Source: Fodinibacter sp963833495 (GTDB lineage: Bacteria; Actinomycetota; Actinomycetes; Actinomycetales; Dermatophilaceae). From it: a stretch of 64,000 bases of DNA. Position numbers and translations under genes: made by a program. Shown in pieces: positions 33,502 to 42,568 of the stretch (positions within the stretch are counted from its first letter, which is position 1; each line of letters opens with the position of its first letter). The notes under the pieces were generated by a model. The model was not told the origin of the DNA. It made no database searches and saw only the letters and a list, made by a program, of their open reading frames with translations. The stretch lies in the NCBI GenBank assembly GCA_963833495.1, contig CAWHYJ010000017.1, positions 62,001-126,000 of the forward strand, given 5' to 3'.

Positions 33502-33617
33502 CCGTGGTTCCCCCGATCCTTCGTCACCCTGAGCCGTTCTCCACCACATCCCGTTCCGATCCCGGAGCGTGTGCGCAAAGGGGGGACCCGTCACGGCCGG
33601 ATCCCGCTCTGACCCAG

Positions 33618-33664
33618 AAAAGTGAACGACCCCGACGAAGAGCGTGTCGGGGTCGTTCACTTTT
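33618..33664 (-). terminator. Intrinsic terminator of tRNA-Leu
   Basis: 19-bp perfect arms (outer part AAAAGTGAACGACCCC, mirrored as GGGGTCGTTCACTTTT) enclose a nine-base loop. On the minus strand the tRNA ends two bases before the hairpin, and the stem ends in a T-rich tract, as in a factor-independent terminator. Confidence 0.75.
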
Positions 33665-33665
33665 G

Positions 33666-33748
33666 TGCGCAAGGGGGGATTTGAACCCCCACGCCCTTTC
33701 GGACACTGGCACCTGAAGCCAGCGCGTCTGCCGTTCCGCCACTTGCGC
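33666..33748 (-). tRNA. tRNA-Leu, anticodon CAG
   Basis: A class II tRNA of 83 bases. The acceptor stem is GCGCAAG paired with CTTGCGC. The anticodon arm CTGGC-TTCAGGT-GCCAG gives the anticodon CAG (reads CUG). A long variable arm follows, and the T arm is GGGGG-TTCAAAT-CCCCC. CCA is not encoded. Its position 1.2 kb upstream of fhaA matches leuT in mycobacteria. Confidence 0.95.
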
Positions 33749-33868
33749 GTGACCGCTCGCGTGAGCCGTCCTAGTGTGCCCGATGCACCCGGCATCCCAC
33801 AAAATGACCCCGCCGAACCGCTCGGGTGAGGCACGCCGCGCGCCCTGACGCGCACCCCGCATCACCGC

Positions 33869-34840
33869 TCAGGACACAGCCGGCGCCTCTACGCCACCGC
33901 TGAAACCCGAGCTACCGCGGTTGCCGCGCGGCTTCAGCCGCACCCCCGGCAGCGCGGGCGCCGGGATGCGGGGCACCGCGCCCACGTAACCCTCCACCAC
34001 CCCGAAGCGCCCCGACCCGTCGCCCTCCCACGCAGCCCGGGCCGCCGCGACGTCGTCGCTGGTGCGGCCGATGAAGTTCCACCACATGACGACGTCCTCG
34101 CCGAACGGCTCCCCGCCGAGCACCAGCACCCGCGCGCCCCCACCGCCCGCCGTCATCGACACCCCGCCCGGATGCCGCCCCGCACCGATCACGCCCAGCT
34201 CACCCCGCGCGACCGGCGAGTCGGCGAACATCACCGACCCGGCATCGACGAGCACCGACACCTCGAAGCCGTCGGGCACCGGCACCACCACCGAAGAACC
34301 TGCCTCGAGCACCACCTCGGCCCCCACCAGCGGCGTCTCGACCCGCACCGGCGACGACGACCCCCACAGCGACCCCACGAACACCTGCGCCCGCACCCCT
34401 GCCCCGACCTCCACCACCGACGGCACGAAGTGCTCGAACCGCGGCTCCACGTCGGCCAGCGCCGCGGGCAGCACCACCCACAGCTGCGCCCCGTGCAGCA
34501 CCGAGGTCGCCGGCGTCGACACCTCCGAGTGCGAGATGCCGCGCCCCGCCGTCATCAGGTTCACCTCGCCCGGCCGCACCGTGGCCACCGTGCCCAGCGA
34601 GTCCCGGTGCTCGACCTCGCCGCTGAACAGCCACGACACGGTGGCCAGGCCACAGTGCGGGTGCGGGGCGACGTCCATGCCACCGCTGGCCGACACGTCG
34701 TCGGGCCCGTAGTGGTCGACGAAGCACCAGGCGCCGACGAACGAGCGCTCCCGCGCCGGCAGGGTGCGCCGCACGGTCATGGACCGGGGACCCCCGAGCG
34801 GCACTTCTCGGGGCACGATGAGCTGCACGGCATCGTTCAT
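33869..34840 (-). CDS. Pirin family protein
   Basis: 323 residues of the bicupin pirin family. The N-terminal cupin carries the metal ligands in FVDHYGPDDVSASGGMDVAP with HPHCGLATVSWLFSGEVEHR, and the characteristic RGISHSEVS follows. Pirins range from quercetinase-like dioxygenases to redox co-regulators; the role here is unknown. The ATG at 34840 (MNDAVQLIVPREVPLG) is preferred over upstream codons. It is divergent from fhaA, with a 101-bp intergenic region that must hold both promoters. Confidence 0.9.
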   Translation of the reverse strand: MNDAVQLIVPREVPLGGPRSMTVRRTLPARERSFVGAWCFVDHYGPDDVSASGGMDVAPHPHCGLATVSWLFSGEVEHRDSLGTVATVRPGEVNLMTAGRGISHSEVSTPATSVLHGAQLWVVLPAALADVEPRFEHFVPSVVEVGAGVRAQVFVGSLWGSSSPVRVETPLVGAEVVLEAGSSVVVPVPDGFEVSVLVDAGSVMFADSPVARGELGVIGAGRHPGGVSMTAGGGGARVLVLGGEPFGEDVVMWWNFIGRTSDDVAAARAAWEGDGSGRFGVVEGYVGAVPRIPAPALPGVRLKPRGNRGSSGFSGGVEAPAVS

Positions 34841-34941
34841 CCGTCCACGGTACGGGTCGTGCCGTTCAGTTATCGCCCAGCCCCGGCGGATAGTCTTGCG
34901 AGACCGCTGCCGCCGCAAGACCCCCCGGAGGAGGTGCACGG

Positions 34942-35889
34942 ATGGGACTGTTCGACCGCCTCGAGGCCGGCCTCGAGCGAGCCGTTCAGGGCACGTTCGC
35001 CAAGCACCTGCGCTCCGCCGTGCACCCGGTCGAGATCGCCAGCCACATCCGGCGGGCGATGGACGACCGCGCGGTCACCAGCTCGGGCCGCGCCATCGTG
35101 CCCAACGTGTTCACCATCGAGCTCTCCCCGACCGACTACGACCGTTTGCACCCCGACCTGCCCGGCGTCGAGATGGACCTCGTCGCCGCCGCCGAGGAGC
35201 ACTGCGACGGCCAGCACTACACGCCCGCCGGGCCCATCGACATCACCTTCGAGGAGCACGACGACCTCGAGACCGGCGTCTTCCGCATCCGCCCGTCGAA
35301 GGCCTCGCGCCCACGCGCGACCGGCAACACCGGCCAGGAACGCGTCCTCAGCCCTCGCGAGCAGTCCAGGCAGGCACCGCCGGATGCCGGTCGCGCGGCT
35401 CCGCCCGCACCCCCCGGTCCGGGCGTGGTCCGGTCCGGGCCCGCCGGCGCCGCGGGTGCTGCCGTCGGCGCGGCCGCGGCTCCCCGCGCCGCCGACCCGG
35501 ACTGGGCCAACGCCCCCGCCGCCGACGGGCTCGACGCGACCGCCCGGCATCCGGCCCCACCGGCCCCGGCCCGGCCCAAGCGGGCCAACCCGGCCGACCG
35601 CCCGTGGCTCGACGTCGATGGCGAGCGCTACCCGCTGATGGGGGCCATCACCATCCTCGGCCGCGACGACAGCGCCGACATCATCCTCGACGACCCGGGC
35701 ATCTCGCGGCGGCACAGCGAGCTGCGCGTGACCACCGACGGGCCCCACTTCGTCACCACCATCCGCGACCTCGGCTCCACCAACGGCACCTTCGTCAACG
35801 GCGAGCGGATCACCAGCGAGCACCTGCAGGACGGCGACCGGGTCACGGTCGGCCGCACCTCGGTCACCTTCCGGGGCGGCCGACGGTGA
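34942..35889 (+). CDS. fhaA: FhaA: DUF3662 and FHA domain protein
   Basis: 315 residues. The N-terminal DUF3662 domain (MGLFDRLEAGLERAVQGTFA to about residue 120) is followed by a proline/alanine-rich linker. A C-terminal FHA domain starts near 220 with GRDDSADIILDDPGISRRHS and LGSTNGTFVNGERI. The FHA domain binds phosphothreonine produced by the Ser/Thr kinase at the end of this operon. In mycobacteria FhaA links kinase signalling to peptidoglycan precursor flipping by MviN (established knowledge). GGAGGAGG precedes the ATG at 34942. It is the first gene of the operon. Confidence 0.95.
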   Translation: MGLFDRLEAGLERAVQGTFAKHLRSAVHPVEIASHIRRAMDDRAVTSSGRAIVPNVFTIELSPTDYDRLHPDLPGVEMDLVAAAEEHCDGQHYTPAGPIDITFEEHDDLETGVFRIRPSKASRPRATGNTGQERVLSPREQSRQAPPDAGRAAPPAPPGPGVVRSGPAGAAGAAVGAAAAPRAADPDWANAPAADGLDATARHPAPPAPARPKRANPADRPWLDVDGERYPLMGAITILGRDDSADIILDDPGISRRHSELRVTTDGPHFVTTIRDLGSTNGTFVNGERITSEHLQDGDRVTVGRTSVTFRGGRR

Positions 35890-35896
35890 CTGCGGC

Positions 35897-36418
35897 GTGT
35901 TGAGCGAGCTCACCCTGACCGTGATGCGGCTGGGGTTGCTGGTGCTGATGTGGTTCTTCGTCTTCGCGGTGGTCGGCGTGCTGCGCGGCGACCTCTACGG
36001 CACCCGCGTCAAGCGCCGGGCCGGCAGCGGCCGGGCCGCCAAGGCCGCCGCGCGGGGTGCGAGCCCGGCGCCGCCGAGCGCTGCACGGCCGGAGAAGAAG
36101 ACCCGGTCGGGCCGTCGGGGCAAGGGCCCCACCAAGCTCACCGTCACGGCGGGCCCGCTGTCGGGCACCACGCTGCCGCTGCGCCCCGCCGGCACGCTGA
36201 TCGGGCGCAGCCCCGAGTGCGCCCTGGTGCTCGACGACGACTACGCGAGCGGCCGGCACGCGCGCATCTTCCAGGACGACGACGGCACCTGGCGCGTCGA
36301 GGACCTGCGCTCGACCAACGGCACCTTCCTCGGCGCGACGCGCCTCACCGAGCCACGCGAGGTGGCGGTCGGCAGCGTGCTGCGGATCGGCCAGACCGTC
36401 GTGGAGCTGCAGAGGTAA
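35897..36418 (+). CDS. fhaB: FhaB/FipA-like FHA protein
   Basis: 173 residues. One N-terminal membrane helix (LGLLVLMWFFVFAVVGVLRG) is followed by a basic linker, then an FHA domain with LIGRSPECALVLDDDYASGR, HARIF and DLRSTNGTFLG. It is the membrane-bound partner of the kinase/phosphatase pair and in mycobacteria joins the FtsZ/FtsQ division complex (established knowledge). The GTG at 35897 lies 7 bp after fhaA, and pstP starts 3 bp after its stop. Confidence 0.92.
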   Translation: MLSELTLTVMRLGLLVLMWFFVFAVVGVLRGDLYGTRVKRRAGSGRAAKAAARGASPAPPSAARPEKKTRSGRRGKGPTKLTVTAGPLSGTTLPLRPAGTLIGRSPECALVLDDDYASGRHARIFQDDDGTWRVEDLRSTNGTFLGATRLTEPREVAVGSVLRIGQTVVELQR

Positions 36419-36421
36419 CGG

Positions 36422-37858
36422 ATGCCGTTCGCGTTCCACTACGCCGCCCGGTCCGACGTGGGCATGGTCCGGACCAACAACGAGGACTCCGGCTACGCCG
36501 GTCCCCACCTGCTGGCCATGGCCGACGGCATGGGCGGCCACGCCGGCGGCGACGTCGCCAGCTCCACGGTCATCGGCGCCCTCGTGCGGCTCGACGGCGA
36601 GGCCCTCGGCGGCCGCGACGTCAGCTCCGCCCTGCTCGAGCGGATCAACCAGGCCAACGACGAGATCGGCGACCAGGCCCACGCCGACCCGAGCCTCGAG
36701 GGCATGGGCACCACGCTCATCGCCATGCTCCGGGCCGGCGACAAGATCGTGCTCGCGCACATCGGCGACTCGCGGGCGTTCATGGTGCGTGACGGCGTGG
36801 TCACCCAGATCACCAAGGACCACTCGTTCGTGCAGAACCTCGTCGACGAGGGGCGGATCACCGCCGAGGAGGCGCAGAGCCACCCCCAGCGCTCGCTCGT
36901 CACCCGGGTGCTCACCGGCGCCCCCGAGGACGAGCCCGACCTCGTCGTGCGCCAGGGCCGGATCGGGGACCGGTACGTCATCGCCTCCGACGGCCTCACC
37001 GACTACGTCGCGCACGACACCATCTCCGAGGTGCTCACCGATGCCCGCGACCCGGGAGAGACGGCCGACCGGCTGGTCGCCCTGGCCCTGCGCGCCGGCG
37101 CCCCCGACAACGTCACCGTCGTGGTGGGAGACCTCGTCGACATCGGGAGCGCCCCACCCACCCAGCCGCAGGTCGTCGGCGCGGCAGCGGTGCACGAGAC
37201 CGGAACCCGGCCGATTCCGACCACCCCGGCCGCCAAGGCCGCGGCCCTCACGGCGCAGGCCACGGGCGCCGGGGCCGACGACGGGGTCACCCTGGCGGAG
37301 GAGGGGCCGCGCTCGCGCGGCGGCACGGTGCTGCGCGTGGCCGCCATCGCCCTGGTGCTGCTCGTCGTGACCGCCGGCAGCTCGTATGCCGGGTACGCGT
37401 GGTCCCAGCGCCAGTACTACCTCGCCGAGCAGGACGGCGTCGTGGCCGTGTTCCGCGGGGTCGAGCAGAACCTCGGCCCGATCTCGCTGTCCCGGCCCGA
37501 GTTCGCCACGACGATCGCCATCGACGACCTGCCGACCTCCTACCAGGACAGCCTCAAGCAGGGCATCGAGGTGGACGACCGGGCCGCGGCCGACGTGCGG
37601 GTCGCCGAGCTGCAGCTGCAGGCGACGGCCTGCCGGTGGGCCCAGCTCAACGGTGAGGCGTGCCGCACCGTGCCGGCCACCTGGACCGCACCCACCCCCA
37701 CACCCAGCCCCACGGCAGCGCCCAGCCCGTCGTCCTCCCCCACCCCGACCCCCACGGCCACCACTCTCTCGCCCGGGGCCACCCCGAGCATCGCGCCGAC
37801 CGTCCAGCCCACGGTGCCCCCCGGCGCCGTCGCGACCGGCGGACCGGTGACCTCATGA
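36422..37858 (+). CDS. pstP: PP2C-family Ser/Thr phosphatase (PstP)
   Basis: 478 residues. The cytoplasmic PP2C domain (residues 1-240) has the metal site in VRTNNEDSGYAGPHLLAMAD then GMGGHAGGDVAS, LAHIGDSRAFM and ASDGLTDYV. One membrane helix (VAAIALVLLVVTAGSSYAGY) lies near residue 310. The extracellular part ends in a Pro/Thr-rich tail. It reverses phosphorylation by the operon's kinase. The stop overlaps rodA by ATGA. The Pro/Thr tail is a low-complexity region of about 45 residues. Confidence 0.95.
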   Translation: MPFAFHYAARSDVGMVRTNNEDSGYAGPHLLAMADGMGGHAGGDVASSTVIGALVRLDGEALGGRDVSSALLERINQANDEIGDQAHADPSLEGMGTTLIAMLRAGDKIVLAHIGDSRAFMVRDGVVTQITKDHSFVQNLVDEGRITAEEAQSHPQRSLVTRVLTGAPEDEPDLVVRQGRIGDRYVIASDGLTDYVAHDTISEVLTDARDPGETADRLVALALRAGAPDNVTVVVGDLVDIGSAPPTQPQVVGAAAVHETGTRPIPTTPAAKAAALTAQATGAGADDGVTLAEEGPRSRGGTVLRVAAIALVLLVVTAGSSYAGYAWSQRQYYLAEQDGVVAVFRGVEQNLGPISLSRPEFATTIAIDDLPTSYQDSLKQGIEVDDRAAADVRVAELQLQATACRWAQLNGEACRTVPATWTAPTPTPSPTAAPSPSSSPTPTPTATTLSPGATPSIAPTVQPTVPPGAVATGGPVTS

Positions 37859-39237
37859 GCATCGTCTCGTCGCACACCCCGCGACGGGGCCGCAACATCG
37901 AGCTGGTCCTCGTCGTGGGGGCCGTCGCGATCGTGCTGCTGGCCTACCTCAACGTCGAGCTCGCCACCAGCGGCACCATCCCTCCCGGGACGCTCACCCT
38001 CGTCGGCGGCTACCTGGCGCTGGCCATCGCCTTCCACCTCGTGCTGCGCTGGCGGGCGTCCTACGCCGACCCGCTGATGCTGCCCATCATGACCCTGCTC
38101 AACGGGCTGGGCCTGGTGATGATCCACCGCATCGACATCGCCAACGGCAAGTCCATCGCCGACGGGGTGGCGCTGCGCCAGCTGATGTGGACCGCCGTGG
38201 CCATGGTCATCGCGGCGGTCGTGCTCCTCGTGCTGCGCGACCACCGGGTGCTGCGGCGCTACACCTACCTCGCCGGCGCGATCGGTTTCGGCCTGCTGCT
38301 GCTGCCGCTGTTCCCCGTCATCGGCACCTCCATCTACGGCTCACGGATCTGGATCCAGGTCGGCCCGTTCTCCTTCCAGCCCGGTGAGATCGCGAAGATC
38401 GCCCTGGCCATCTTCTTCGCCGGCTACCTCGTGCAGACCCGCGACGCCCTCTCGGTCGCCGGGCGCAAGGTGCTCGGGCTCACCCTGCCGCGCGGCCGCG
38501 ACCTCGGCCCCATCCTCGTCGCCTGGCTGGCGAGCCTGGCCGTGCTCGTCTTCGAGCGCGACCTCGGCTCCTCGCTGCTGTTCTTCGGGCTGTTCGTCGC
38601 GATGCTCTACGTCGCCACCGAGCGGGTGTCGTGGATCGTCATCGGCCTCACCCTGTTCTGTGCCGGTGCCTACCTGGCCTACCTGGTCTTCGGGCACGTA
38701 CAGACCCGGGTGCTGCTCTGGCTCGACACCTTCAGCCCCGAGGCGCTACAGGCGTCCGACCAGCTCGCCAAGGGCCTGATGGGCATGGCGTCCGGCGGGA
38801 TGTTCGGCACCGGCCTGGGCCGGGGCCGCCCCGACCTCACCTACTTCGCGGAGTCCGACTTCATCGTCCCCGCCTTCGGTGAGGAGATCGGGCTGATCGG
38901 GCTGTTCGCGATGCTGATGCTCTACGTGCTGCTCGTGCAGCGCGGCCTGCGCACCTCGCTCGGCACCCGCGACGGCTTCGGCAAGCTGCTGGCCGCCGGC
39001 TTGTCGTTCTCGCTCGCCCTGCAGTGCTTCGTCGTGGTCGGCGGCGTCACCCGGGTCATCCCGCTCACCGGCCTGACCATGCCGTTCCTGTCCTCCGGCG
39101 GCTCCTCGCTGCTCGCGAACTGGACCCTGGTCGCCATCCTGCTGCGCATCTCCGACCACGCCCGCAGACCGCTGCCCGAGGCGAACGCGCCGAACCCCGT
39201 GGCAGAGGCGCGCACCGAGGTGGTGAAGCTGTCGTGA
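37855..39237 (+). CDS. rodA: RodA/FtsW-family SEDS peptidoglycan glycosyltransferase
   Basis: 460 residues with about ten membrane segments. It has the SEDS signatures SRIWIQVGPFSFQPGEIAKI and GMASGGMFGTGLGRGRPDL, and the late TGLTMPFLSSGGSSLLANW. It polymerises lipid II and works with the adjacent class B penicillin-binding protein, whose start overlaps its stop by 4 bases. Operon position next to pbpA supports RodA over FtsW. The start is ATG overlapping the pstP stop. Confidence 0.94.
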   Translation: MSIVSSHTPRRGRNIELVLVVGAVAIVLLAYLNVELATSGTIPPGTLTLVGGYLALAIAFHLVLRWRASYADPLMLPIMTLLNGLGLVMIHRIDIANGKSIADGVALRQLMWTAVAMVIAAVVLLVLRDHRVLRRYTYLAGAIGFGLLLLPLFPVIGTSIYGSRIWIQVGPFSFQPGEIAKIALAIFFAGYLVQTRDALSVAGRKVLGLTLPRGRDLGPILVAWLASLAVLVFERDLGSSLLFFGLFVAMLYVATERVSWIVIGLTLFCAGAYLAYLVFGHVQTRVLLWLDTFSPEALQASDQLAKGLMGMASGGMFGTGLGRGRPDLTYFAESDFIVPAFGEEIGLIGLFAMLMLYVLLVQRGLRTSLGTRDGFGKLLAAGLSFSLALQCFVVVGGVTRVIPLTGLTMPFLSSGGSSLLANWTLVAILLRISDHARRPLPEANAPNPVAEARTEVVKLS

Positions 39238-40685
39238 ACGCCCCCGTCCGCCGGCTCTCGCTCGTCGTGGCCGTGCTGTTCGCCTCGCTGCTGGTCTCGA
39301 CGACCCTCATCCAGTACGTCTTCGCCGCCGACCTCAACGCGCGCCCCGACAACCGCCGCACCCTGCTGTCCACGTACGCCCGCGAGCGCGGCGAGATCCT
39401 GGTCGGCCAGACCCCCGTCGCGAAGTCGGTGCCCGTCGACGACGAGTACAAGTTCCAGCGGGTCTACGACGTGCCCCGGCTCTACGCCCACGTCACCGGT
39501 TCGTACTCGTTCTTCGGGGCCTCGGGCGGCCTCGAGCAGGCCGAGAACGCGTTCCTGTCCGGCTCGAGCGACAAGCTGTTCTACCGCCGCGTGTCCGACC
39601 TGTTCACCGGCCGCCGGGCGCAGGGCGCCAACATCGAGACCACCCTCGACCCCAAGGTGCAGGCGGCCGCGGCCGACGGCCTCAAGGGCATCAAGGGCGC
39701 CGCCGTCGCCCTCGACCCGAAGACCGGCGCCATCCTCGCCATGTACAGCAACCCGACCTACGACCCCAACGACCTCGCGAGCCACGACCTGCGGGTGGTC
39801 GAGCGCAACTCCAAGGCGCTCAACGCCGACCCCGACAAGCCCACCCTCAACCGCACGATCAACGAGCTCTACCCGCCCGGGTCGGTCTTCAAGGTCGTCA
39901 CGGCCGCGGCGGCGCTGTCGACGGGCGAGTACACCGAGAACTCGATGCTCCCCGGGCCGGCCGTGCTCGACCTGCCCGACACCACGGCCGACCTGCCCAA
40001 CCACGACGACCGGGCCTGCGGGTCGACCCCGGAGATCACGATGACCGAGGCGCTCGCGGTGTCGTGCAACACCGCCTTCGCCTACCTCGGGCTGCAGATC
40101 GGCGCCGACGCACTGCAGTCGCAGGCCGCGAAGTTCGGCTTCGGCGACGGCCTCACCGTGCCGATGCGGGTCACCCCCAGCCGGGTGCCTGCGGAGATGA
40201 ACAAGCCCCAGCTGGCGCAGAGCTCGATCGGCCAGTACGACGTGCAGGTCACGCCCCTGCAGATGGCCATGGTCGCCGCCGGGGTCGCCAACCGCGGCGT
40301 GGTCATGAAGCCCTACCTCGTGGAGTCGGTCATCGGCTCGGACCTCGCGGTCATCGAGTCGGCCGACCCGCAGGAGCTCTCGCAGGCGGTCACCCCCGAG
40401 GTGGCCGCCCAGCTCACCCGGATGATGGAGTCCGTCGTCGAGGACGGCACCGGCAGGCGCGCCCAGATGCAGGGCGTCGACGTCGCCGGCAAGACCGGCA
40501 CCGCCCAGCACGGCGAGGGCCGCAAGGCGCACGCCTGGTTCATCTCGTTCGCGCCCGCGAACGACCCGACGATCGCGGTCGCGGTGATCGCCGAGGACGG
40601 CGGCGTCGCGGGCAGCGAGGCAGGGGGCGGCACCGTCGCCGCCCCGATCGCCAAGCAGATGATGGAAGCACGGTTGAACCGATGA
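39234..40685 (+). CDS. pbpA: PbpA: class B penicillin-binding protein (transpeptidase)
   Basis: 483 residues with an N-terminal membrane anchor (LSLVVAVLFASLLVSTTLIQ). The transpeptidase motifs are all present: SxxK as LYPPGSVFKVV, SxN as AVSCNTAFAY, and KTG as VAGKTGTAQHGE. The dimerisation domain is short, as in mycobacterial PbpA. It crosslinks new peptidoglycan with the coupled RodA enzyme. The GTG at 39234 overlaps the rodA stop. Confidence 0.95.
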   Translation: MNAPVRRLSLVVAVLFASLLVSTTLIQYVFAADLNARPDNRRTLLSTYARERGEILVGQTPVAKSVPVDDEYKFQRVYDVPRLYAHVTGSYSFFGASGGLEQAENAFLSGSSDKLFYRRVSDLFTGRRAQGANIETTLDPKVQAAAADGLKGIKGAAVALDPKTGAILAMYSNPTYDPNDLASHDLRVVERNSKALNADPDKPTLNRTINELYPPGSVFKVVTAAAALSTGEYTENSMLPGPAVLDLPDTTADLPNHDDRACGSTPEITMTEALAVSCNTAFAYLGLQIGADALQSQAAKFGFGDGLTVPMRVTPSRVPAEMNKPQLAQSSIGQYDVQVTPLQMAMVAAGVANRGVVMKPYLVESVIGSDLAVIESADPQELSQAVTPEVAAQLTRMMESVVEDGTGRRAQMQGVDVAGKTGTAQHGEGRKAHAWFISFAPANDPTIAVAVIAEDGGVAGSEAGGGTVAAPIAKQMMEARLNR

Positions 40686-40697
40686 GGAGAGCAACAC

Positions 40698-42551
40698 ATG
40701 CCTGAGGTCCCGAAGCTGCTCGGGGGACGCTACGAGGTCGGTGAGCTCCTCGGACGCGGTGGCATGGCCGAGGTGCACCGTGGCTACGACTCCCGGCTGA
40801 GCCGCCAGGTCGCCATCAAGATGCTGCGCAGCGACCTCGCCCGCGACAACACCTTCCTGGCCCGGTTCCGCCGCGAGGCCCAGTCGGCCGCCGGGCTGAA
40901 CCACGCGTCCATCGTCGCGGTCTACGACCACGGCGAGGACATCCTCACCGAGACCGGCGGTGCCGAGGTCAAGGTGCCCTACATCGTCATGGAGTTCGTC
41001 GACGGCAGGACGCTGCGCCAGGAGATCACCGAGCGCGGCACGGTCGGCCCGATCGAGGCGGTGCGCATCACCGAGGGGGTGCTCGACGCGCTGGGCTACA
41101 GCCACCGCAACGGCATCGTCCACCGAGACATCAAGCCCGCCAACGTGATGATCGCCCCCGACGGCTCGATCAAGGTGATGGACTTCGGCATCGCCCGGGC
41201 GATGGCCGACGCCAACGCCACGATGACCCAGACCTCGGCCGTCATCGGCACCGCCCAGTACCTGTCCCCTGAGCAGGCCCAGGGCCACCAGGTCGACGAG
41301 CGCTCCGACCTCTACTCCACGGGCTGCATGCTCTTCGAGCTGCTCACCGGCCGCCCGCCGTTCCTCGGCGAGAGCCCGGTCTCGGTCGCGTACCAGCACG
41401 TCGGCGAGCCGCCCATCCCGCCGTCGCGGCTCGTCGAGGGCATCTCCGAGGACCTCGACGCGGTCGTGCTGCACTCGCTGGCCAAGCGGCGCGAGGCCCG
41501 CTACCAGAGTGCCGGCGAGTTCCGCGCCGACCTCGCCGCCGTGCGGCTGCGCCGAGCGATCAGCGACGCGGCCCGTGGCTCGGCCGCCGCCCTCGCCGGC
41601 GCCGGGGCCCTGGCGGCCGCCACCCAGATGGTGCCCGGCCCGGCCGGCGATGCGACCCAGGCCTACGGCATCGCACCGGTCCCGGTGCTCGGCGCCGAGT
41701 CCGGCACCGAGACCATCCCCGGGCTCGAGGAGCCGCCGGAGAAGAAGCGCGGCCCCGGCGGCTGGATCGTGCTCACCCTGGTCGCCATCGCCGCCCTCGC
41801 CGCCCTCGCCTACGGGCTGTCGACGTACTTCGGCGGCAACGAGACCCCGAAGGTCGCCGTGCCGCAGGTCAACGGCCTGCCCCTCCAGACCGCCACCGCC
41901 AGGCTGGCCCAGGCCAAGCTGGTGGCCGACCCCGTGCGCCAGCCGAGCGAGGACGTGCCGGTCGACACCGTGATCAACCAGAACCCCACCGCCGGCACCG
42001 AGGTGGCCCCGAACAGCACCGTGAAGCTCTTCGTCTCCTCCGGCCCGGCCGCGGTGACCGTGCCCGACCTCAAGGGGCTGACCGTGCAGGAGGCGCAGAA
42101 CGCGCTCAGCGACCAGGGCCTGGTCGTGGGCACCGTCGCCGAGGTCGACGACCCCGACACCGACGCCGGCAAGATCATCGACTCCAACCCCGGGGCCGGC
42201 ACCTCCGTGGCACCCGACACCAAGATCAACGTGCGGGTCGGCACCGGGAAGGTGCCCGTGCCCAACGTCGTCGGCACGACGCAGGGCCAGGCCCAGACCA
42301 CCCTCGCCGGAGTCGGCCTCAAGATGCAGACCTCGTTCAAGCAGACCAACGACGCGCCCGAGGGCACCGTCATCTCGCAGAGCCCTCGCGACGGCACGCT
42401 CGACATCGGCGGCACCGTCAAGATCACCGTGGCCCAGAAGCCGGCACCCACCGTCACGCCCACCACGGCCACCCCGACCCCGACCCCGACGCCCACCCCG
42501 ACGCCGAGCCCGTCCGACAGCAGCTCACCGACGGTGCCCCCGAGCCCCTAG
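40698..42551 (+). CDS. pknB: PknB-like Ser/Thr kinase with three PASTA domains
   Basis: 617 residues. The kinase domain (about 9-270) has GRGGMAEVHRG, the catalytic loop HRDIKPANVMI, DFG and the activation segment TSAVIGTAQYLSPEQ. A membrane helix follows at about 355-378. Three PASTA repeats then start VAVPQVNGLPLQTA, VTVPDLKGLTVQEA and VPVPNVVGTTQGQA, and a Thr/Pro/Ser tail ends the protein. PASTA domains sense muropeptides or lipid II. It is the last gene of the operon and the only kinase here; mycobacterial PknB has four PASTA domains. Confidence 0.96.
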   Translation: MPEVPKLLGGRYEVGELLGRGGMAEVHRGYDSRLSRQVAIKMLRSDLARDNTFLARFRREAQSAAGLNHASIVAVYDHGEDILTETGGAEVKVPYIVMEFVDGRTLRQEITERGTVGPIEAVRITEGVLDALGYSHRNGIVHRDIKPANVMIAPDGSIKVMDFGIARAMADANATMTQTSAVIGTAQYLSPEQAQGHQVDERSDLYSTGCMLFELLTGRPPFLGESPVSVAYQHVGEPPIPPSRLVEGISEDLDAVVLHSLAKRREARYQSAGEFRADLAAVRLRRAISDAARGSAAALAGAGALAAATQMVPGPAGDATQAYGIAPVPVLGAESGTETIPGLEEPPEKKRGPGGWIVLTLVAIAALAALAYGLSTYFGGNETPKVAVPQVNGLPLQTATARLAQAKLVADPVRQPSEDVPVDTVINQNPTAGTEVAPNSTVKLFVSSGPAAVTVPDLKGLTVQEAQNALSDQGLVVGTVAEVDDPDTDAGKIIDSNPGAGTSVAPDTKINVRVGTGKVPVPNVVGTTQGQAQTTLAGVGLKMQTSFKQTNDAPEGTVISQSPRDGTLDIGGTVKITVAQKPAPTVTPTTATPTPTPTPTPTPSPSDSSSPTVPPSP

Positions 42552-42568
42552 GGCTCTTCGGATGCCGA

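Noticed and set aside
38922..41474. An 850-codon minus-strand open frame opposite rodA, pbpA and pknB
   Set aside because: It is fully antisense to three conserved genes, with Val/Gly/His/Asp-rich shadow composition.
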